Assembly (NCBI GenBank): GCA_902577905.1
Contig: CACHAQ010000006.1
Coordinates: 1 to 61,217 of the forward strand
Length of the DNA stretch: 61,217 nucleotides
Source: an uncultured Alphaproteobacteria bacterium
Lineage (GTDB): Bacteria > Pseudomonadota > Alphaproteobacteria > HIMB59 > GCA-002718135
Direction of reading: 5' to 3'
This document shows positions 35,420 to 45,651 of the stretch, in pieces. The position numbers were made by a program, and so were the translations under genes. The notes under the pieces are model-generated. The model was not told the DNA's origin. It did not search any database and saw nothing but the letters and a program-made list of their open reading frames with translations. How positions within the stretch are numbered: position 1 is the first letter of the stretch; the number at the start of each line of letters is the position of its first letter.

Positions 35420-36718
35420 ATGAGTAAACTTAATATTGGTATAGCGGGATTGGGAAATGTTGGTTCAGCACTAGTTAAAACAATTGAAGAAAATAAAAAT
35501 TATTTCTTTGATAAAACAGATATAGAACTGAACATAGTTGGAATATCTGCAAGAACAAAAAATAAAAAAAGAAATTTTAATATATCAAATTATACTTGGT
35601 ATGATGACCCAAGAGAAATGTCTAAAGATGATAATTGTAACGTAATTGTTGAATTAATTGGTGAAGAAAAAGGAATTAGCTATGAAATTATTGAAACAGC
35701 ATTAAAAAATAAAAAACATGTTGTAACAGGAAATAAAGCTTTAATAGCTAATCATGGAAAAGAATTATTTAAATTAGCTAATAAACATTCACTAGCTTTA
35801 TCATATGAAGCTGCTGTTGCAGGTGGTATACCAGTAATAAAAACAATAAAAAATTCTATAAGTTTAGATAGAATTAATAAAATTTCTGGGATTTTAAATG
35901 GAACTACAAATTACATTTTAACAAAAATGCAACAAGATAATTTGTCCTTTGATGCAGTTCTTAAAGTTGCTAAAGATAAAGGATTTACTTCTGATCAGGA
36001 ATCAAAATTAGATATTGGCGGATATGATGCAGCGCACAAGTTAACAATATTATCAACTCTATGTTTTAAATCAAATTTAAACTTTAATAATAATTATATT
36101 GAAGGAATTTCAAATATTAAAATTGAAGATATTAATTTTGCTGAAAAATTAGGGTATAAAATAAAATTAATATCTGAAGCTTGCATAATTGAAGGAAAGA
36201 TTTCAAACTTTACTTCACCAAAATTAGTTTCAATTGATAATCCATTAGCAAATGTTGATAATGCTCTTAATGCGATTAATATTGAAACTATACATCTAGA
36301 AAATTTATTTTTAGAGGGTGAAGGAGCAGGGGGAAAGCCAACTGCCAGCTCTGTCTTGTCTGATTTATATGATATATCTCAGAATGAAAAATTTGATAAT
36401 TTAGGTTTTAAAATTGATAAGTTAAAAAGCTTTGAAAAATATTCAGCAGAAAATATAATAAATAGCTATTACCTAAGAATAATGACAGAAGACAAACCTG
36501 GAGTTCTCTCATCAATTACTAATTATTTTAGTGATTTTGATATATCTGTTAAAAAAATACTTCAACTTCCTGAGAGTTCTGAAGAAGATAAACCTATACC
36601 TATTATAATAACTACTCATAATATTCAGAAAGAAAAATTAAGTAATGTAATTAATAAAATTGAAGGTTTAGAATTTGTAAAAGAAAAAATTACTGTTCTT
36701 CCAATTCATGATAATTAA
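35420..36718 (+). CDS. hom: Homoserine dehydrogenase
   Basis: The 432-residue protein has IGIAGLGNVGSALVK (NAD(P)-binding), NKALIANHG, EAAVAGGIPVIK, ISGILNGTTNYILT and GYDAAHK, then a C-terminal ACT domain (RIMTEDKPGVLSSI). It reduces aspartate semialdehyde to homoserine for threonine and methionine; the ACT domain suggests feedback control by threonine. It lies 5 bp before recJ. glpX, often found between these two genes in alphaproteobacteria, is absent. Confidence 0.95.
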   Translation: MSKLNIGIAGLGNVGSALVKTIEENKNYFFDKTDIELNIVGISARTKNKKRNFNISNYTWYDDPREMSKDDNCNVIVELIGEEKGISYEIIETALKNKKHVVTGNKALIANHGKELFKLANKHSLALSYEAAVAGGIPVIKTIKNSISLDRINKISGILNGTTNYILTKMQQDNLSFDAVLKVAKDKGFTSDQESKLDIGGYDAAHKLTILSTLCFKSNLNFNNNYIEGISNIKIEDINFAEKLGYKIKLISEACIIEGKISNFTSPKLVSIDNPLANVDNALNAINIETIHLENLFLEGEGAGGKPTASSVLSDLYDISQNEKFDNLGFKIDKLKSFEKYSAENIINSYYLRIMTEDKPGVLSSITNYFSDFDISVKKILQLPESSEEDKPIPIIITTHNIQKEKLSNVINKIEGLEFVKEKITVLPIHDN

Positions 36719-36723
36719 TTAAT

Positions 36724-38469
36724 GTGAATATTGAAAAATCATTATCCGATAAATTTTGGGAAGAAAAGCAAATAGACTTTAAGCACATACAAGCTCTTTC
36801 TCAAAAAAAATCAATATCTGAAATTTTTTCAAAACTGCTAATTTCAAGAGGTGTCTTCGAAGATAATTATGATAACTATATAAATCCCAATCTTTTAAAT
36901 AATCTTCCGGATCCTTTTGAACTTAAAGATATGAAAAAAGGAATTGAAAGATGTATTGAGGCTTTAAAAAATAATGAAAAGATTGGAATAATCGCTGATT
37001 ATGATGTTGATGGATCTACTTCTGCTTCAATTTTATATAAATTTTTAAATAATTTTACCAATAATATTGTTTGTAAAATTCCGCATAGATTAACGGAGGG
37101 TTATGGTCCAAATGTTAGGCTTATGAATGAAATGCTTAATGAAAAAATTACACTATTGTTTACACTGGATTGTGGTACAACAGCATTTAACTCGATTGAT
37201 TTGCCAAATTACAAAGATATTGAAGTTATAGTTATAGATCATCATTTAAGTGAATTTAAACTGCCAAAAGTTCACTCAGTAATTAATCCAAATAGATTTG
37301 ATGAAAACAACGATTATAAAGACTTTGCTGCAGTAGCAGTAACCTTTCTTTTTTTAATGGGTTTAAGAAAGCAAATTAGAGAATTAAAATTATTTCCAAA
37401 TATAAAAGAACCAAATTTGATGTCATATTTAGACTTAGTTGCTGTTGGAACAATTTGTGATATTGTTAATATTAATAATTACAATAGATCAATTGTCAGT
37501 AAAGGTTTGGAGCTCATTAGAAGTCGAAAAAATAAATCAATAACTAAAATATTAGATAACTCTAATATCAATCATGAACCTTTAGCTAAAGATATTGGTT
37601 TTGTTTTAGGACCGCAAATTAATGCTGCGAGTAGAATTGATGACTCTTCTTTATCTTCCAGACTTCTGATATCAAATGATGATTCTGAAATAGAAACTAT
37701 TTCTAGAAAACTATTTTTAATTAATGAAAAAAGAAAATTAATTGAACAAAATATATTCAATGAAGCAATTGAGCAAATAAAAGATCAAGAAAATAAAAAA
37801 TTTATTATTGTTTATAAAGAGAATTGGCACCAAGGTGTTCTAGGTATAGTTGCCAGTAAAATAGTAGCTCTTTATAACAAGCCAACATTTGTATTTTCTT
37901 TTATTAATAATATTGGATCTGGTTCAGGCAGATCTATAGATCAAATTGATATTGGAAGCATTGTCCTTGAGCTTAAGGCTAATGATTTAATAGAAGATGG
38001 GGGTGGTCATAAAATGGCAGTAGGTTTAAAAATAAATAAAAAAAAATTAGATAAAATAGATTTATTTTTAGTTAAAAAATTTGATTCATATCACGATAAT
38101 TTTTTCGAAAAAAAAATATTTTTTGACAGTGAAATTTCTGTGAATCAAATAAACAAAGATTTTTTAAATAATTTAGTATTATTAGAACCTCACGGCAAAG
38201 GTAATGAAGAGCCTCAATTTTTAATCAAAGATATAGTAATTGATCAGGTAAAAAATTTAAAAAATAAACATATTTTAATTTTTTTTAAAAATGATTTAGG
38301 TGAAAATTTAAAAGGCATATCTTTCAACACTATGAATACCCTAATTGGTGATTATCTTATGAAGTTTAATAAATTTAAATTTCATATTTTGTGTTCTATT
38401 AAAAAAGATAACTTTTCAAGTAGTCAGATACCTCAAATACTGATCCATGACGTGAAAGTAATCAATTAA
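36724..38469 (+). CDS. recJ: Single-stranded-DNA-specific exonuclease RecJ
   Basis: The 581-residue protein has the DHH-family motifs: IIADYDVDGSTSASIL, LFTLDCGTT, VIVIDHHLSE and DLVAVGTICDIV. A C-terminal DHHA1 part follows with GSGSGRSIDQIDI and GGGHKMAVG. It degrades 5' single-stranded DNA in recombination and mismatch repair. It starts at a GTG (36724), since the overlapping ATG is followed directly by a stop. It ends about 45 bp before tRNA-Glu. Confidence 0.95.
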   Translation: MNIEKSLSDKFWEEKQIDFKHIQALSQKKSISEIFSKLLISRGVFEDNYDNYINPNLLNNLPDPFELKDMKKGIERCIEALKNNEKIGIIADYDVDGSTSASILYKFLNNFTNNIVCKIPHRLTEGYGPNVRLMNEMLNEKITLLFTLDCGTTAFNSIDLPNYKDIEVIVIDHHLSEFKLPKVHSVINPNRFDENNDYKDFAAVAVTFLFLMGLRKQIRELKLFPNIKEPNLMSYLDLVAVGTICDIVNINNYNRSIVSKGLELIRSRKNKSITKILDNSNINHEPLAKDIGFVLGPQINAASRIDDSSLSSRLLISNDDSEIETISRKLFLINEKRKLIEQNIFNEAIEQIKDQENKKFIIVYKENWHQGVLGIVASKIVALYNKPTFVFSFINNIGSGSGRSIDQIDIGSIVLELKANDLIEDGGGHKMAVGLKINKKKLDKIDLFLVKKFDSYHDNFFEKKIFFDSEISVNQINKDFLNNLVLLEPHGKGNEEPQFLIKDIVIDQVKNLKNKHILIFFKNDLGENLKGISFNTMNTLIGDYLMKFNKFKFHILCSIKKDNFSSSQIPQILIHDVKVIN

Positions 38470-38513
38470 ATAATTTGAAAAAAATCAAAATATCTACTAT
38501 ATACCAACCACGT

Positions 38514-38588
38514 GTCCCCTTCGTCTATCGGTTAGGACATCAGGTTTTCATCCTGAAAAGAGGAGTTCGACTCTCCTAGGGGATGCCA
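38514..38588 (+). tRNA. tRNA-Glu (anticodon UUC)
   Basis: The 5' part GTCCCCTTCGTCTA is the classic tRNA-Glu start. The acceptor pairs GTCCCCT with AGGGGAT, followed by G and an encoded CCA (38586-38588). The anticodon loop TTTTCAT, closed by TCAGG/CCTGA, gives TTC at 38547-38549. The T arm AGGAG-TTCGACT-CTCCT is intact. It ends 5 bp before the convergent quinone oxidoreductase gene. Confidence 0.97.
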
Positions 38589-38593
38589 CTAAT

Positions 38594-39580
38594 TTAAGGG
38601 CATAGAATTATTGACCCTACCGAATTCCTTGATTGAATTAACTCGTGAGCCTGACTAGCTTCAGATAATTTAAATTTTTTGAAAATATTAGGCTTAATTT
38701 CTTTATTTTTAATTTTTGAAAATAATTTGTTACTGCACTTCATTAATTCTTCTGAATTACGGATATAATGCATTAATGTTGGTCTAGTATAATATAAACT
38801 TTTAGGATTAAATGTACTATGAAGATTGACATCATTTACCATTCCAGATGATTGTCCAAAAGATACCATTAGTCCTCTAAATTTTAGACATTTTAAAGAT
38901 ATATCAAATGTATCTTTACCAACTCCATCATAAACAACATTTACTCCTTCGTTATTTGTCAATTTTAAAACACTACTATGAACATCATTTTGTTTATAAT
39001 TAACAGTGAATTCACATCCGTTTTGTTTTGCTAAAGATGCTTTTTCACCAGTACTAACGGTACCAATCATTTTAGCTCCTATGGATTTGGCCCATTGACT
39101 AGCAATTAAGCCCACACCTCCTGCAGCTGCATGAAATAAAAAAACTTCATCTTTTTGTAATTTGTACAATCTTTCAAAAAGGTATTCTACGGTCATTCCC
39201 TGCAATAATATTGAAGCAGCTTCATCATTTGAAATATATTCTGGTAATTTTACAACTCTTCGGGCATCAAAATCTCTAACTTCGCAATAAGCGCCAATTG
39301 GAGGGCTAAAGGAGTAAGCTACTCTATCACCAACTTTTAAGTTTGATACATTATCTCCAATTTCTATAACATCTCCTGCTGCTTCTACTCCTAAACAAAA
39401 AGGGATTTCTACAGGTAGTGGGTATATGCCTGTTCTATGATACGTATCGATGTAGTTAATACCAATTGAAGTTTGGTTAATTCTAACCATATTTTCTTCA
39501 ACATTTTTAGGTAAGTCATAGTTTTCATATTTTAAAACTTCTGGACCACCTAGTTTACTGACTACAACTCTATTTGGCAT
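38594..39580 (-). CDS. NADPH:quinone oxidoreductase (zinc-independent MDR family)
   Basis: The 328-residue protein matches the quinone-oxidoreductase branch of medium-chain dehydrogenases: GINYIDTYHRTGIYP, CLGVEAAGDVIEIG, VGDRVAY and the NADPH loop HAAAGGVGLIASQWAK. Zinc ligands are absent, as expected. It probably makes two-electron reductions of quinones or enones. It overlaps the end of the acetoacetyl-CoA synthetase gene by 11 bp, so the two are co-transcribed. Confidence 0.9.
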   Translation of the reverse strand: MPNRVVVSKLGGPEVLKYENYDLPKNVEENMVRINQTSIGINYIDTYHRTGIYPLPVEIPFCLGVEAAGDVIEIGDNVSNLKVGDRVAYSFSPPIGAYCEVRDFDARRVVKLPEYISNDEAASILLQGMTVEYLFERLYKLQKDEVFLFHAAAGGVGLIASQWAKSIGAKMIGTVSTGEKASLAKQNGCEFTVNYKQNDVHSSVLKLTNNEGVNVVYDGVGKDTFDISLKCLKFRGLMVSFGQSSGMVNDVNLHSTFNPKSLYYTRPTLMHYIRNSEELMKCSNKLFSKIKNKEIKPNIFKKFKLSEASQAHELIQSRNSVGSIILCP

Positions 39581-41519
39581 AATTATTCTTTAAGTTTTTA
39601 TATACTAATTCGAATTCTTTTAAACATTCTGGATTTGCCAATGATTCTTCATTTTCAATACTTTCACCATTAATTAATTTTTTAATTAAAATTTCAACTA
39701 TTTTACCACTTCTAGTTCTTGGTATTTCACTTATAGCATATATTTGTGAGGGAATATGCTTGTAAGAAAGATTAATTTTTATTTCATCTATTATTTTAGA
39801 CCTTAAATTTTCATTAAATTCAAAATTTTTATTCAAGACAACAAATAATATAATTTGTGTATCATTTTTTAATTTATATTCCACTGCAACAGCTTCCTGA
39901 ACTTCTGTTATATTTTCAATTACTCTATAAATTTCTGCAGTACCTATTCTTACTCCTCCAGAATTTAGAGTTGCATCTGATCGGCCATAAATTACATAAC
40001 CGCCATTTATAGTTTTTTCAATATAATCTCCATGATACCAAATGTTTTCATATTTACTAAAATAAGAATTAAAATATTTTTTATTATCATGATCATTCCA
40101 AAAATATAAAGGCATTGATGGAAAAGAAGATTTACATACTAGTTCTCCCTTTTGATTTTCAATTGAATTTCCTTTTTCATCAAATACATCAACATCCATT
40201 CCAAGAGCTTTACACTGAATTTCACCACTATAGACATCCATTAATGGATTACCGGTAACAAAACACGAAACTAAATCAGTACCACCACTTATAGATTCAA
40301 GATGAATATTTGATTTGATGTTTTCATAAACATATTCAAATGATTCATTAACCAAAGGAGAACCTGTTGAAGCTAGTGTATTTAAACTATTTAATTTAAA
40401 ACTTTCTTTAATTTTAATTTTATTATTTTTTAAAGTATCTAAATATTTTGCACCAGTGCCAAAAAAATTAATGCCTTCTTCTTCTGCTATTTCAAAAAGA
40501 TGTTTATTATCGGGAATAAAAGGGGATCCATCATATAAAATTATTGTTGCTTTTGACGCCAAAACAGAAACTAACCAATTCCACATCATCCACCCACAAG
40601 TAGTAAAATAAAAAACTCTATCTTTTTCATTAATATCACAATGTAGTACATGTTCTTTTTTATGCTGAATTAGCGCTCCGCCAGAACTGTGAACAATACA
40701 TTTTGGTACACCAGTAGTTCCACTCGAATAAAGAATATACAGTGGGTGATTAAAATTAAACTTTTCAAATTTACTATACGCAATTTCTTGTTGTAAAATC
40801 TTACACAAATTATCGTATTCAAAATCTAATTGATAATCTTTTTCATTAAATTCATATGGTATTAAAATAATTTTTTCTATACTTGGAATATTATATACAA
40901 TATCTTTTATAATTTTTGTCGTATCAACTTTTTTATTGTTGTAAAAATAATAATCTGAAAATAATAATACTTTTGGTTCAATTTGTTTAAATCTATCTAT
41001 AATTGCTTTTTTACCAAAATCTGATGAACATGATGACCAAATAGCACCTAATTGTGCTGTAGATAAAAATGAAATTACAGTTTCAGGTATATTAGGAAGT
41101 ATAGCAGCTATCCTATCATTTTTTTCAATGTTATTATTTTTCAAATAATTTGCAAATTTCAAAACTGCACTTTTAAGCTCTCTCCAAGAATAACTTCTTT
41201 TAATTTTTTTTTCAGAGTGAAATATTATTGCATCATCATCATCATCTCTTGTTAAACAATTTTCGGCATAATTTATCTTACATTCATCAAAAAATTTATT
41301 ATTAGTAAATTCAGGTGCTGATTTAAAAATTTTACCTTTTTTTTCACCAACAAAATTTGTGAAATCCCATACATTAGTCCAAAATTCATTTTTATGTTTT
41401 ATGCTCCAATTATGCAAGTCAGCATAATTTTTTATATTTAAACTTTTATCTAGTTGATTAATAAACTTGTGGAGGTTTGTTTTTTTATTATTTGGAGACC
41501 ACAACTTTATGTTGTGCAT
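39570..41519 (-). CDS. Acetoacetyl-CoA synthetase
   Basis: The 649-residue adenylate-forming ligase has the ATP loop YSSGTTGVPKCIVHSSGG. The acetoacetate-ligase-specific TCGWMMWNWLVS follows, then YHGDYIE, GRSDATLNSGGVRIGTAEIYR and the catalytic-lysine region RTRSGK. It activates acetoacetate to its CoA ester, allowing ketone-body or PHB-derived carbon to be used. It lies 6 bp after the irr stop on the same strand. Confidence 0.9.
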   Translation of the reverse strand: MHNIKLWSPNNKKTNLHKFINQLDKSLNIKNYADLHNWSIKHKNEFWTNVWDFTNFVGEKKGKIFKSAPEFTNNKFFDECKINYAENCLTRDDDDDAIIFHSEKKIKRSYSWRELKSAVLKFANYLKNNNIEKNDRIAAILPNIPETVISFLSTAQLGAIWSSCSSDFGKKAIIDRFKQIEPKVLLFSDYYFYNNKKVDTTKIIKDIVYNIPSIEKIILIPYEFNEKDYQLDFEYDNLCKILQQEIAYSKFEKFNFNHPLYILYSSGTTGVPKCIVHSSGGALIQHKKEHVLHCDINEKDRVFYFTTCGWMMWNWLVSVLASKATIILYDGSPFIPDNKHLFEIAEEEGINFFGTGAKYLDTLKNNKIKIKESFKLNSLNTLASTGSPLVNESFEYVYENIKSNIHLESISGGTDLVSCFVTGNPLMDVYSGEIQCKALGMDVDVFDEKGNSIENQKGELVCKSSFPSMPLYFWNDHDNKKYFNSYFSKYENIWYHGDYIEKTINGGYVIYGRSDATLNSGGVRIGTAEIYRVIENITEVQEAVAVEYKLKNDTQIILFVVLNKNFEFNENLRSKIIDEIKINLSYKHIPSQIYAISEIPRTRSGKIVEILIKKLINGESIENEESLANPECLKEFELVYKNLKNNYAK

Positions 41520-41525
41520 AACAAT

Positions 41526-41981
41526 TTAATTCTTTTTTTGGTCTTCTTTAAGAGATCTAACTCTGACAATAACATCAATATTATGCAATGAGAGACAAGC
41601 AGGAATAGAAGGTATATCAAGATTAATATTTTTTGTAGGTATATCATGAATCTTACCTTCATCTTCAATATACAAATGATAATGAGATTTATTATTATTA
41701 CAATAGAGTGATTTATTTTGATCAACAACTATTTCTCTTATTAATCCTAATGAGGTGAATTGTTTTAAGGTGTTATAAATTGTAGCCATAGAAATTTTTC
41801 TATCTTCTTTTTTTACTTCATCAAAAAGATTTTCAGCAGAAATATGCCTGTCACCTTTTTCAAAAATTAATTTAGCTAAAATTCTTCGTTGTTTTGTTGG
41901 TCTTATACCACTTTCCTGTATTTTTTTGAGAGCGCGGCTGTAAGGACTTAAAGGATCAATTACTTTGTTTTCTATTCTCAT
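41526..41981 (-). CDS. irr: Fur-family iron response regulator, Irr-like
   Basis: The 151-residue protein has a Fur-type winged helix (GIRPTKQRRILAKLIFEKGDRHISAENLF) and SMATIYNTLKQFTSLGLIRE. The RPT-QR opening, the 'GDRHISAE' segment and the C-terminal CLSLHNIDVIVRVR match the Irr branch more than Fur or Zur. Irr represses or activates iron and heme genes in alphaproteobacteria and is controlled by heme. It is divergent from a hydrolase gene with only 16 bp between the starts. Confidence 0.75.
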   Translation of the reverse strand: MRIENKVIDPLSPYSRALKKIQESGIRPTKQRRILAKLIFEKGDRHISAENLFDEVKKEDRKISMATIYNTLKQFTSLGLIREIVVDQNKSLYCNNNKSHYHLYIEDEGKIHDIPTKNINLDIPSIPACLSLHNIDVIVRVRSLKEDQKKN

Positions 41982-41997
41982 AATATTATAATAAATA

Positions 41998-42795
41998 ATG
42001 AATTACATTTTTTCTGCAATTTTTCTATATTTTTTTTTAGGTTTTCTCTTGTATATTTTTCAAAGACGCATTGTTTTTAATAAATCAGGACATCCAGGCG
42101 CACCAAAGGATTATAACTTGGATAATACAGAAGAAGTTTATATTAAAACTGAGGATAACTTAAAGCTGTTATCATGGTATCATAAAGGGAATAATTCACT
42201 CCCTTTAATTGTCTATTTTCATGGTAATTCTTTTCATATCGGAGATAGAGCTTACAGAATCCAGAGGTATATCGAAAAAAATTGGAGCGTACTTTTAGTT
42301 TCCTGGAGAGGTTTTGGAGGTAACAAAGGAAATCCAACAGAAAAAAATTTATATAAAGATGCAGAAGCAGTATTAAAATGGATTAAAAATAATACTGAAT
42401 TTAAATTCAAAGAATTAGTGATTTATGGAGAATCACTAGGATCTGGTGTTGCAGTAGAAATGGGCACAAAGTTCGAATTTTTATCTATTGTTTTAGAAGC
42501 GCCATTTACATCTATCAATGATATTGCAAAAAAAAGATATAAAATATTTCCAACAAAATATTTAGTTAAAGATAAATTCGATAATTTAAGTAAAATTGAT
42601 AAAATAACCTCACCATTACTCATCATTAGTGGAAAAAAGGATGAAATTGTACCGCATGAACACAGTATTAAGCTTTATGATAAAGCAAAAGTAATTAAAA
42701 AGAGTGTTTTTATTGACGAAGCAATACACAATAATCTATATGATTTCGGGATTGAAAAAGACGTTATTGGCTTTAATTTAAAACTATGGAAATAG
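41998..42795 (+). CDS. Alpha/beta hydrolase, BEM46/ABHD-like, membrane anchored
   Basis: The 265-residue protein has an N-terminal hydrophobic anchor (residues 3-21) and an alpha/beta hydrolase fold. It shows IVYFHGNSFHIGDR (oxyanion region), the nucleophile in IYGESLGSG, the acid in ISGKKDEIVPHE and the histidine in EAIHNNLY. This layout matches the BEM46/ABHD13 group; the substrate is unknown. It overlaps nhaD by 10 bp. Confidence 0.8.
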   Translation: MNYIFSAIFLYFFLGFLLYIFQRRIVFNKSGHPGAPKDYNLDNTEEVYIKTEDNLKLLSWYHKGNNSLPLIVYFHGNSFHIGDRAYRIQRYIEKNWSVLLVSWRGFGGNKGNPTEKNLYKDAEAVLKWIKNNTEFKFKELVIYGESLGSGVAVEMGTKFEFLSIVLEAPFTSINDIAKKRYKIFPTKYLVKDKFDNLSKIDKITSPLLIISGKKDEIVPHEHSIKLYDKAKVIKKSVFIDEAIHNNLYDFGIEKDVIGFNLKLWK

Positions 42796-44087
42796 ATCTT
42801 ACAACATCATATGTAGGCATTTTAAGCCTTATTGTATTTGTTCTTGCATATGCTGTTGTAATGGCTGAAGAATTTAGCCATTTAAGAAAATCTAAACCAG
42901 TTATTATTTCAGCTGCTGTAATATGGGGTATTATAGCTTTCCATTTTTCTTCTGATAAGCAATATGCCAAAGAAATTGAGTATGCTTTAGAGCATAATAT
43001 CTTAGAATTTGCAGAACTTTTCCTATTTCTTCTCGTTGCTATGACTTACATCAATGCTTTAGAAGAAAGAAAAGTTTTTGATGTAGTCAGATACCAATTA
43101 ACATCAAGGGGATTTAGCTTTAGACAATTATTTATATTCACAGGTATAATTACTTTTTTCTTATCTCCTATAGCTGATAACTTAACAACTGCACTAGTCA
43201 TGTGTTCTGTAGTAATGGCCTGTGGTAAAGGTAATACAAAATTTATATCGATTGGTTGTATTAATATTGTTGTTGCAGCAAATGCAGGTGGTGCTTTTAG
43301 TCCTTTTGGAGATATAACTACCTTAATGGTATGGCAGGCCGGTATTGTCGAATTTTTTACATTTTTTAAAATATTTTTTCCTTCTGTGGTTAATTACGTA
43401 ATTCCTGCAGCAGTTATGTATTTCTTTATTCCAAATGAAAAACCACAAATTAGTTCTGATAGAGAATATATGAAAAGAGGCGGACGAGTTATTATCTTTT
43501 TAGGTTTGCTTACAATTTTTAGTGCTGTAAACTTCCATAATATTCTTCACTTGCCTCCAATGCTTGGCATGATGTTTGGTCTTGGTCTTCTTGGGTTATA
43601 TTCTTTTTATTTACAAATTACACATGATCCATCTGTTGAAGACGAAAAATTTGATTTCTTTAGAAAAGTTTCAAGAGCTGAATGGGACACTTTATTGTTC
43701 TTCTTTGGAGTTATTTTAAGTGTAGGCGGTTTAGGATTTATAGGTTACTTAACTGTTGTTTCAGAATTCTTATATATTGGTCTTGGCCCAACAATGGCAA
43801 ATTCTATAGTAGGTGTTCTGTCAGCTATTGTAGATAATATACCAGTGATGTTTGCTGTAATTACGATGAGACCCGAAATGTCAATTGATCAGTGGTTACT
43901 AGTTACATTAACAACAGGAGTGGGTGGTAGCCTATTATCAATTGGTTCAGCTGCAGGTGTAGCACTTATGGGACAAGCAAGAGGATATTACACGTTTTTT
44001 GGACATTTAAAATGGACTCCAGTTATATTTATTGGTTATGTAGCAAGTATTTATCTTCACGTTTTAATGGCTGACTTGCCTTGGTAA
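42786..44087 (+). CDS. nhaD: Na+/H+ antiporter NhaD
   Basis: The 433-residue membrane protein has SPIADNLTTALVMCSVVMACG, NIVVAANAGGAFSPFGDITTLMVW and a second re-entrant segment AIVDNIPVMFAV, the NhaD signature elements. It exports Na+ in exchange for protons and so uses the proton gradient made by respiration, rhodopsin or the H+-PPase. The 3' end overlaps the convergent thiP by 31 bp. Confidence 0.93.
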   Translation: MEIDLTTSYVGILSLIVFVLAYAVVMAEEFSHLRKSKPVIISAAVIWGIIAFHFSSDKQYAKEIEYALEHNILEFAELFLFLLVAMTYINALEERKVFDVVRYQLTSRGFSFRQLFIFTGIITFFLSPIADNLTTALVMCSVVMACGKGNTKFISIGCINIVVAANAGGAFSPFGDITTLMVWQAGIVEFFTFFKIFFPSVVNYVIPAAVMYFFIPNEKPQISSDREYMKRGGRVIIFLGLLTIFSAVNFHNILHLPPMLGMMFGLGLLGLYSFYLQITHDPSVEDEKFDFFRKVSRAEWDTLLFFFGVILSVGGLGFIGYLTVVSEFLYIGLGPTMANSIVGVLSAIVDNIPVMFAVITMRPEMSIDQWLLVTLTTGVGGSLLSIGSAAGVALMGQARGYYTFFGHLKWTPVIFIGYVASIYLHVLMADLPW

Positions 44088-45646
44088 TTTAAATTATCAA
44101 TTAATAAAAAAATAATCATACTTAGTATTAAAATTACACCAGCAACAAAAGAAGCTTCTTTAAATTTATAGACACTAATCAATTTATATAAGTAAGATGG
44201 CAAGGTATCAAAGTTTTGATCTTTAAAAAATGATATTATTGTAAAATCACCAAAAGTAATAACTGTCGAAAATGCAAAAACAAAAATTATATTTTTCTTA
44301 ATCATTGGGAGTAAAATAATAAAGTAATTTCTTATACTTATTCGGAAAGTTTGCTGAAAATTTTCAAAATTTAAAAAAATATTTTTAAGGTTATTAAAAA
44401 GTATTAATATAGAAAAAGGTAATAAGAATAGACAATTTATCAAAACTATCACAAAATATTTAAAAAATTGCACATATCTTAATTCACCTAATATAATAAA
44501 ATAACCAAGACTAAATATAATTGGAGAAATAATTATTATTGACGAGCTTATTAAAAAAATTGATTGCTGAAAAATCATATTTTTATAATTCATTACAAGT
44601 ATAGATGAAATTATAAAACCAGATATACTAACAATTATTCCTGTAGTAACTGAAATAATAAGAGAGTTAAAAAAAGATCCCAAAAATTTTTCATTAATTA
44701 AGGATAAATAAATACCATTATTTATAAAATGATAAATTACAGAAAGTATTGGAGAAAAAAGAAATATCGAAAAAAATACAATTGTTAAAAAATCTATAAT
44801 TTTTATAGCTTTGTATTCTTGATGAGGATGAATAAAATTAATTTGATCTATTTCAAAAAAATTTGAACCTTTTAATTTGTAAAAACCAATAAATAAAAAA
44901 AATAAACAGATAAAAATTTGTAAAAAACTTAGTAATATTGCTTTATTAAAATTTAGTTCAAAAAGTGCATATTGATAAATTGCTACCTCAATTGTAGAAT
45001 ACATAGGTCCACCACCTAATGCCATTACTATTGCAAAACTTAAGAAACAAAGAGAGAATATTATTGAGAACACAGTAAAAAAATTTTGTCTTATATAAGG
45101 CATCTCTAATTTTAGAAGATTGCCAAAAAAAGTAATGTTTAGAGAGCTAGATATTTCATAATATTTTAAAGGAATACTATTTAACGATTGAAAAAATAAT
45201 CGGGTAGCAAATGGTGTATTTAGAAGTATATGGGCAATTAAAATTGCTTTTATTCCAAAAATTGTCTCTATCGATAAATTTTCGTACAAATTAAAATATG
45301 AGTTATAAAAACCATTATTTCCAAAGAGTTTAATTACTGCAAACACTATTAAGATTGTCGGTATCACAAAGCAAAAACCACAAAGAGAAATGATAAATTT
45401 AATAATTTTTAAATTCTTATGTCTATTTAATGCTAATGCGAATGGAATAGCTAAAAAACAACTTAATAGTGCTGAAAGAAAAGCTTGATAGAGTGAGAAA
45501 TAAATTAGACGATGAGTATAAGAATTTTGAAAAAAATTATAAATTACCTCTAAATCAAAGTTAATTTTTGAAAAAATACCTATGAAAGGAAATAGGATTA
45601 TTAATCCAAAAAAAAATAATACTGAATAATTATATTTATAATACAA
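44057..45646 (-). CDS. thiP: Thiamine ABC transporter permease ThiP
   Basis: The 529-residue protein has about 12 predicted helices in two homologous halves, each with an ABC permease EAA-type region (one near ISSSLNITFFGNLLKLEMPYI). This is the ThiP/FbpB layout. It is 5 bp downstream of thiB and under the same TPP riboswitch, which makes thiamine the likely cargo. The ATPase gene thiQ, normally third in the operon, is absent: the next gene is convergent nhaD, whose end overlaps this one. Confidence 0.88.
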   Translation of the reverse strand: MYYKYNYSVLFFFGLIILFPFIGIFSKINFDLEVIYNFFQNSYTHRLIYFSLYQAFLSALLSCFLAIPFALALNRHKNLKIIKFIISLCGFCFVIPTILIVFAVIKLFGNNGFYNSYFNLYENLSIETIFGIKAILIAHILLNTPFATRLFFQSLNSIPLKYYEISSSLNITFFGNLLKLEMPYIRQNFFTVFSIIFSLCFLSFAIVMALGGGPMYSTIEVAIYQYALFELNFNKAILLSFLQIFICLFFLFIGFYKLKGSNFFEIDQINFIHPHQEYKAIKIIDFLTIVFFSIFLFSPILSVIYHFINNGIYLSLINEKFLGSFFNSLIISVTTGIIVSISGFIISSILVMNYKNMIFQQSIFLISSSIIIISPIIFSLGYFIILGELRYVQFFKYFVIVLINCLFLLPFSILILFNNLKNIFLNFENFQQTFRISIRNYFIILLPMIKKNIIFVFAFSTVITFGDFTIISFFKDQNFDTLPSYLYKLISVYKFKEASFVAGVILILSMIIFLLIDNLNYQGKSAIKT

Positions 45647-45651
45647 TTTAT

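Noticed and set aside
41507-41728. Minus-strand ORF overlapping irr and the synthetase start
   Set aside because: It is a frame-shifted shadow of irr, which has the full Fur/Irr domain.
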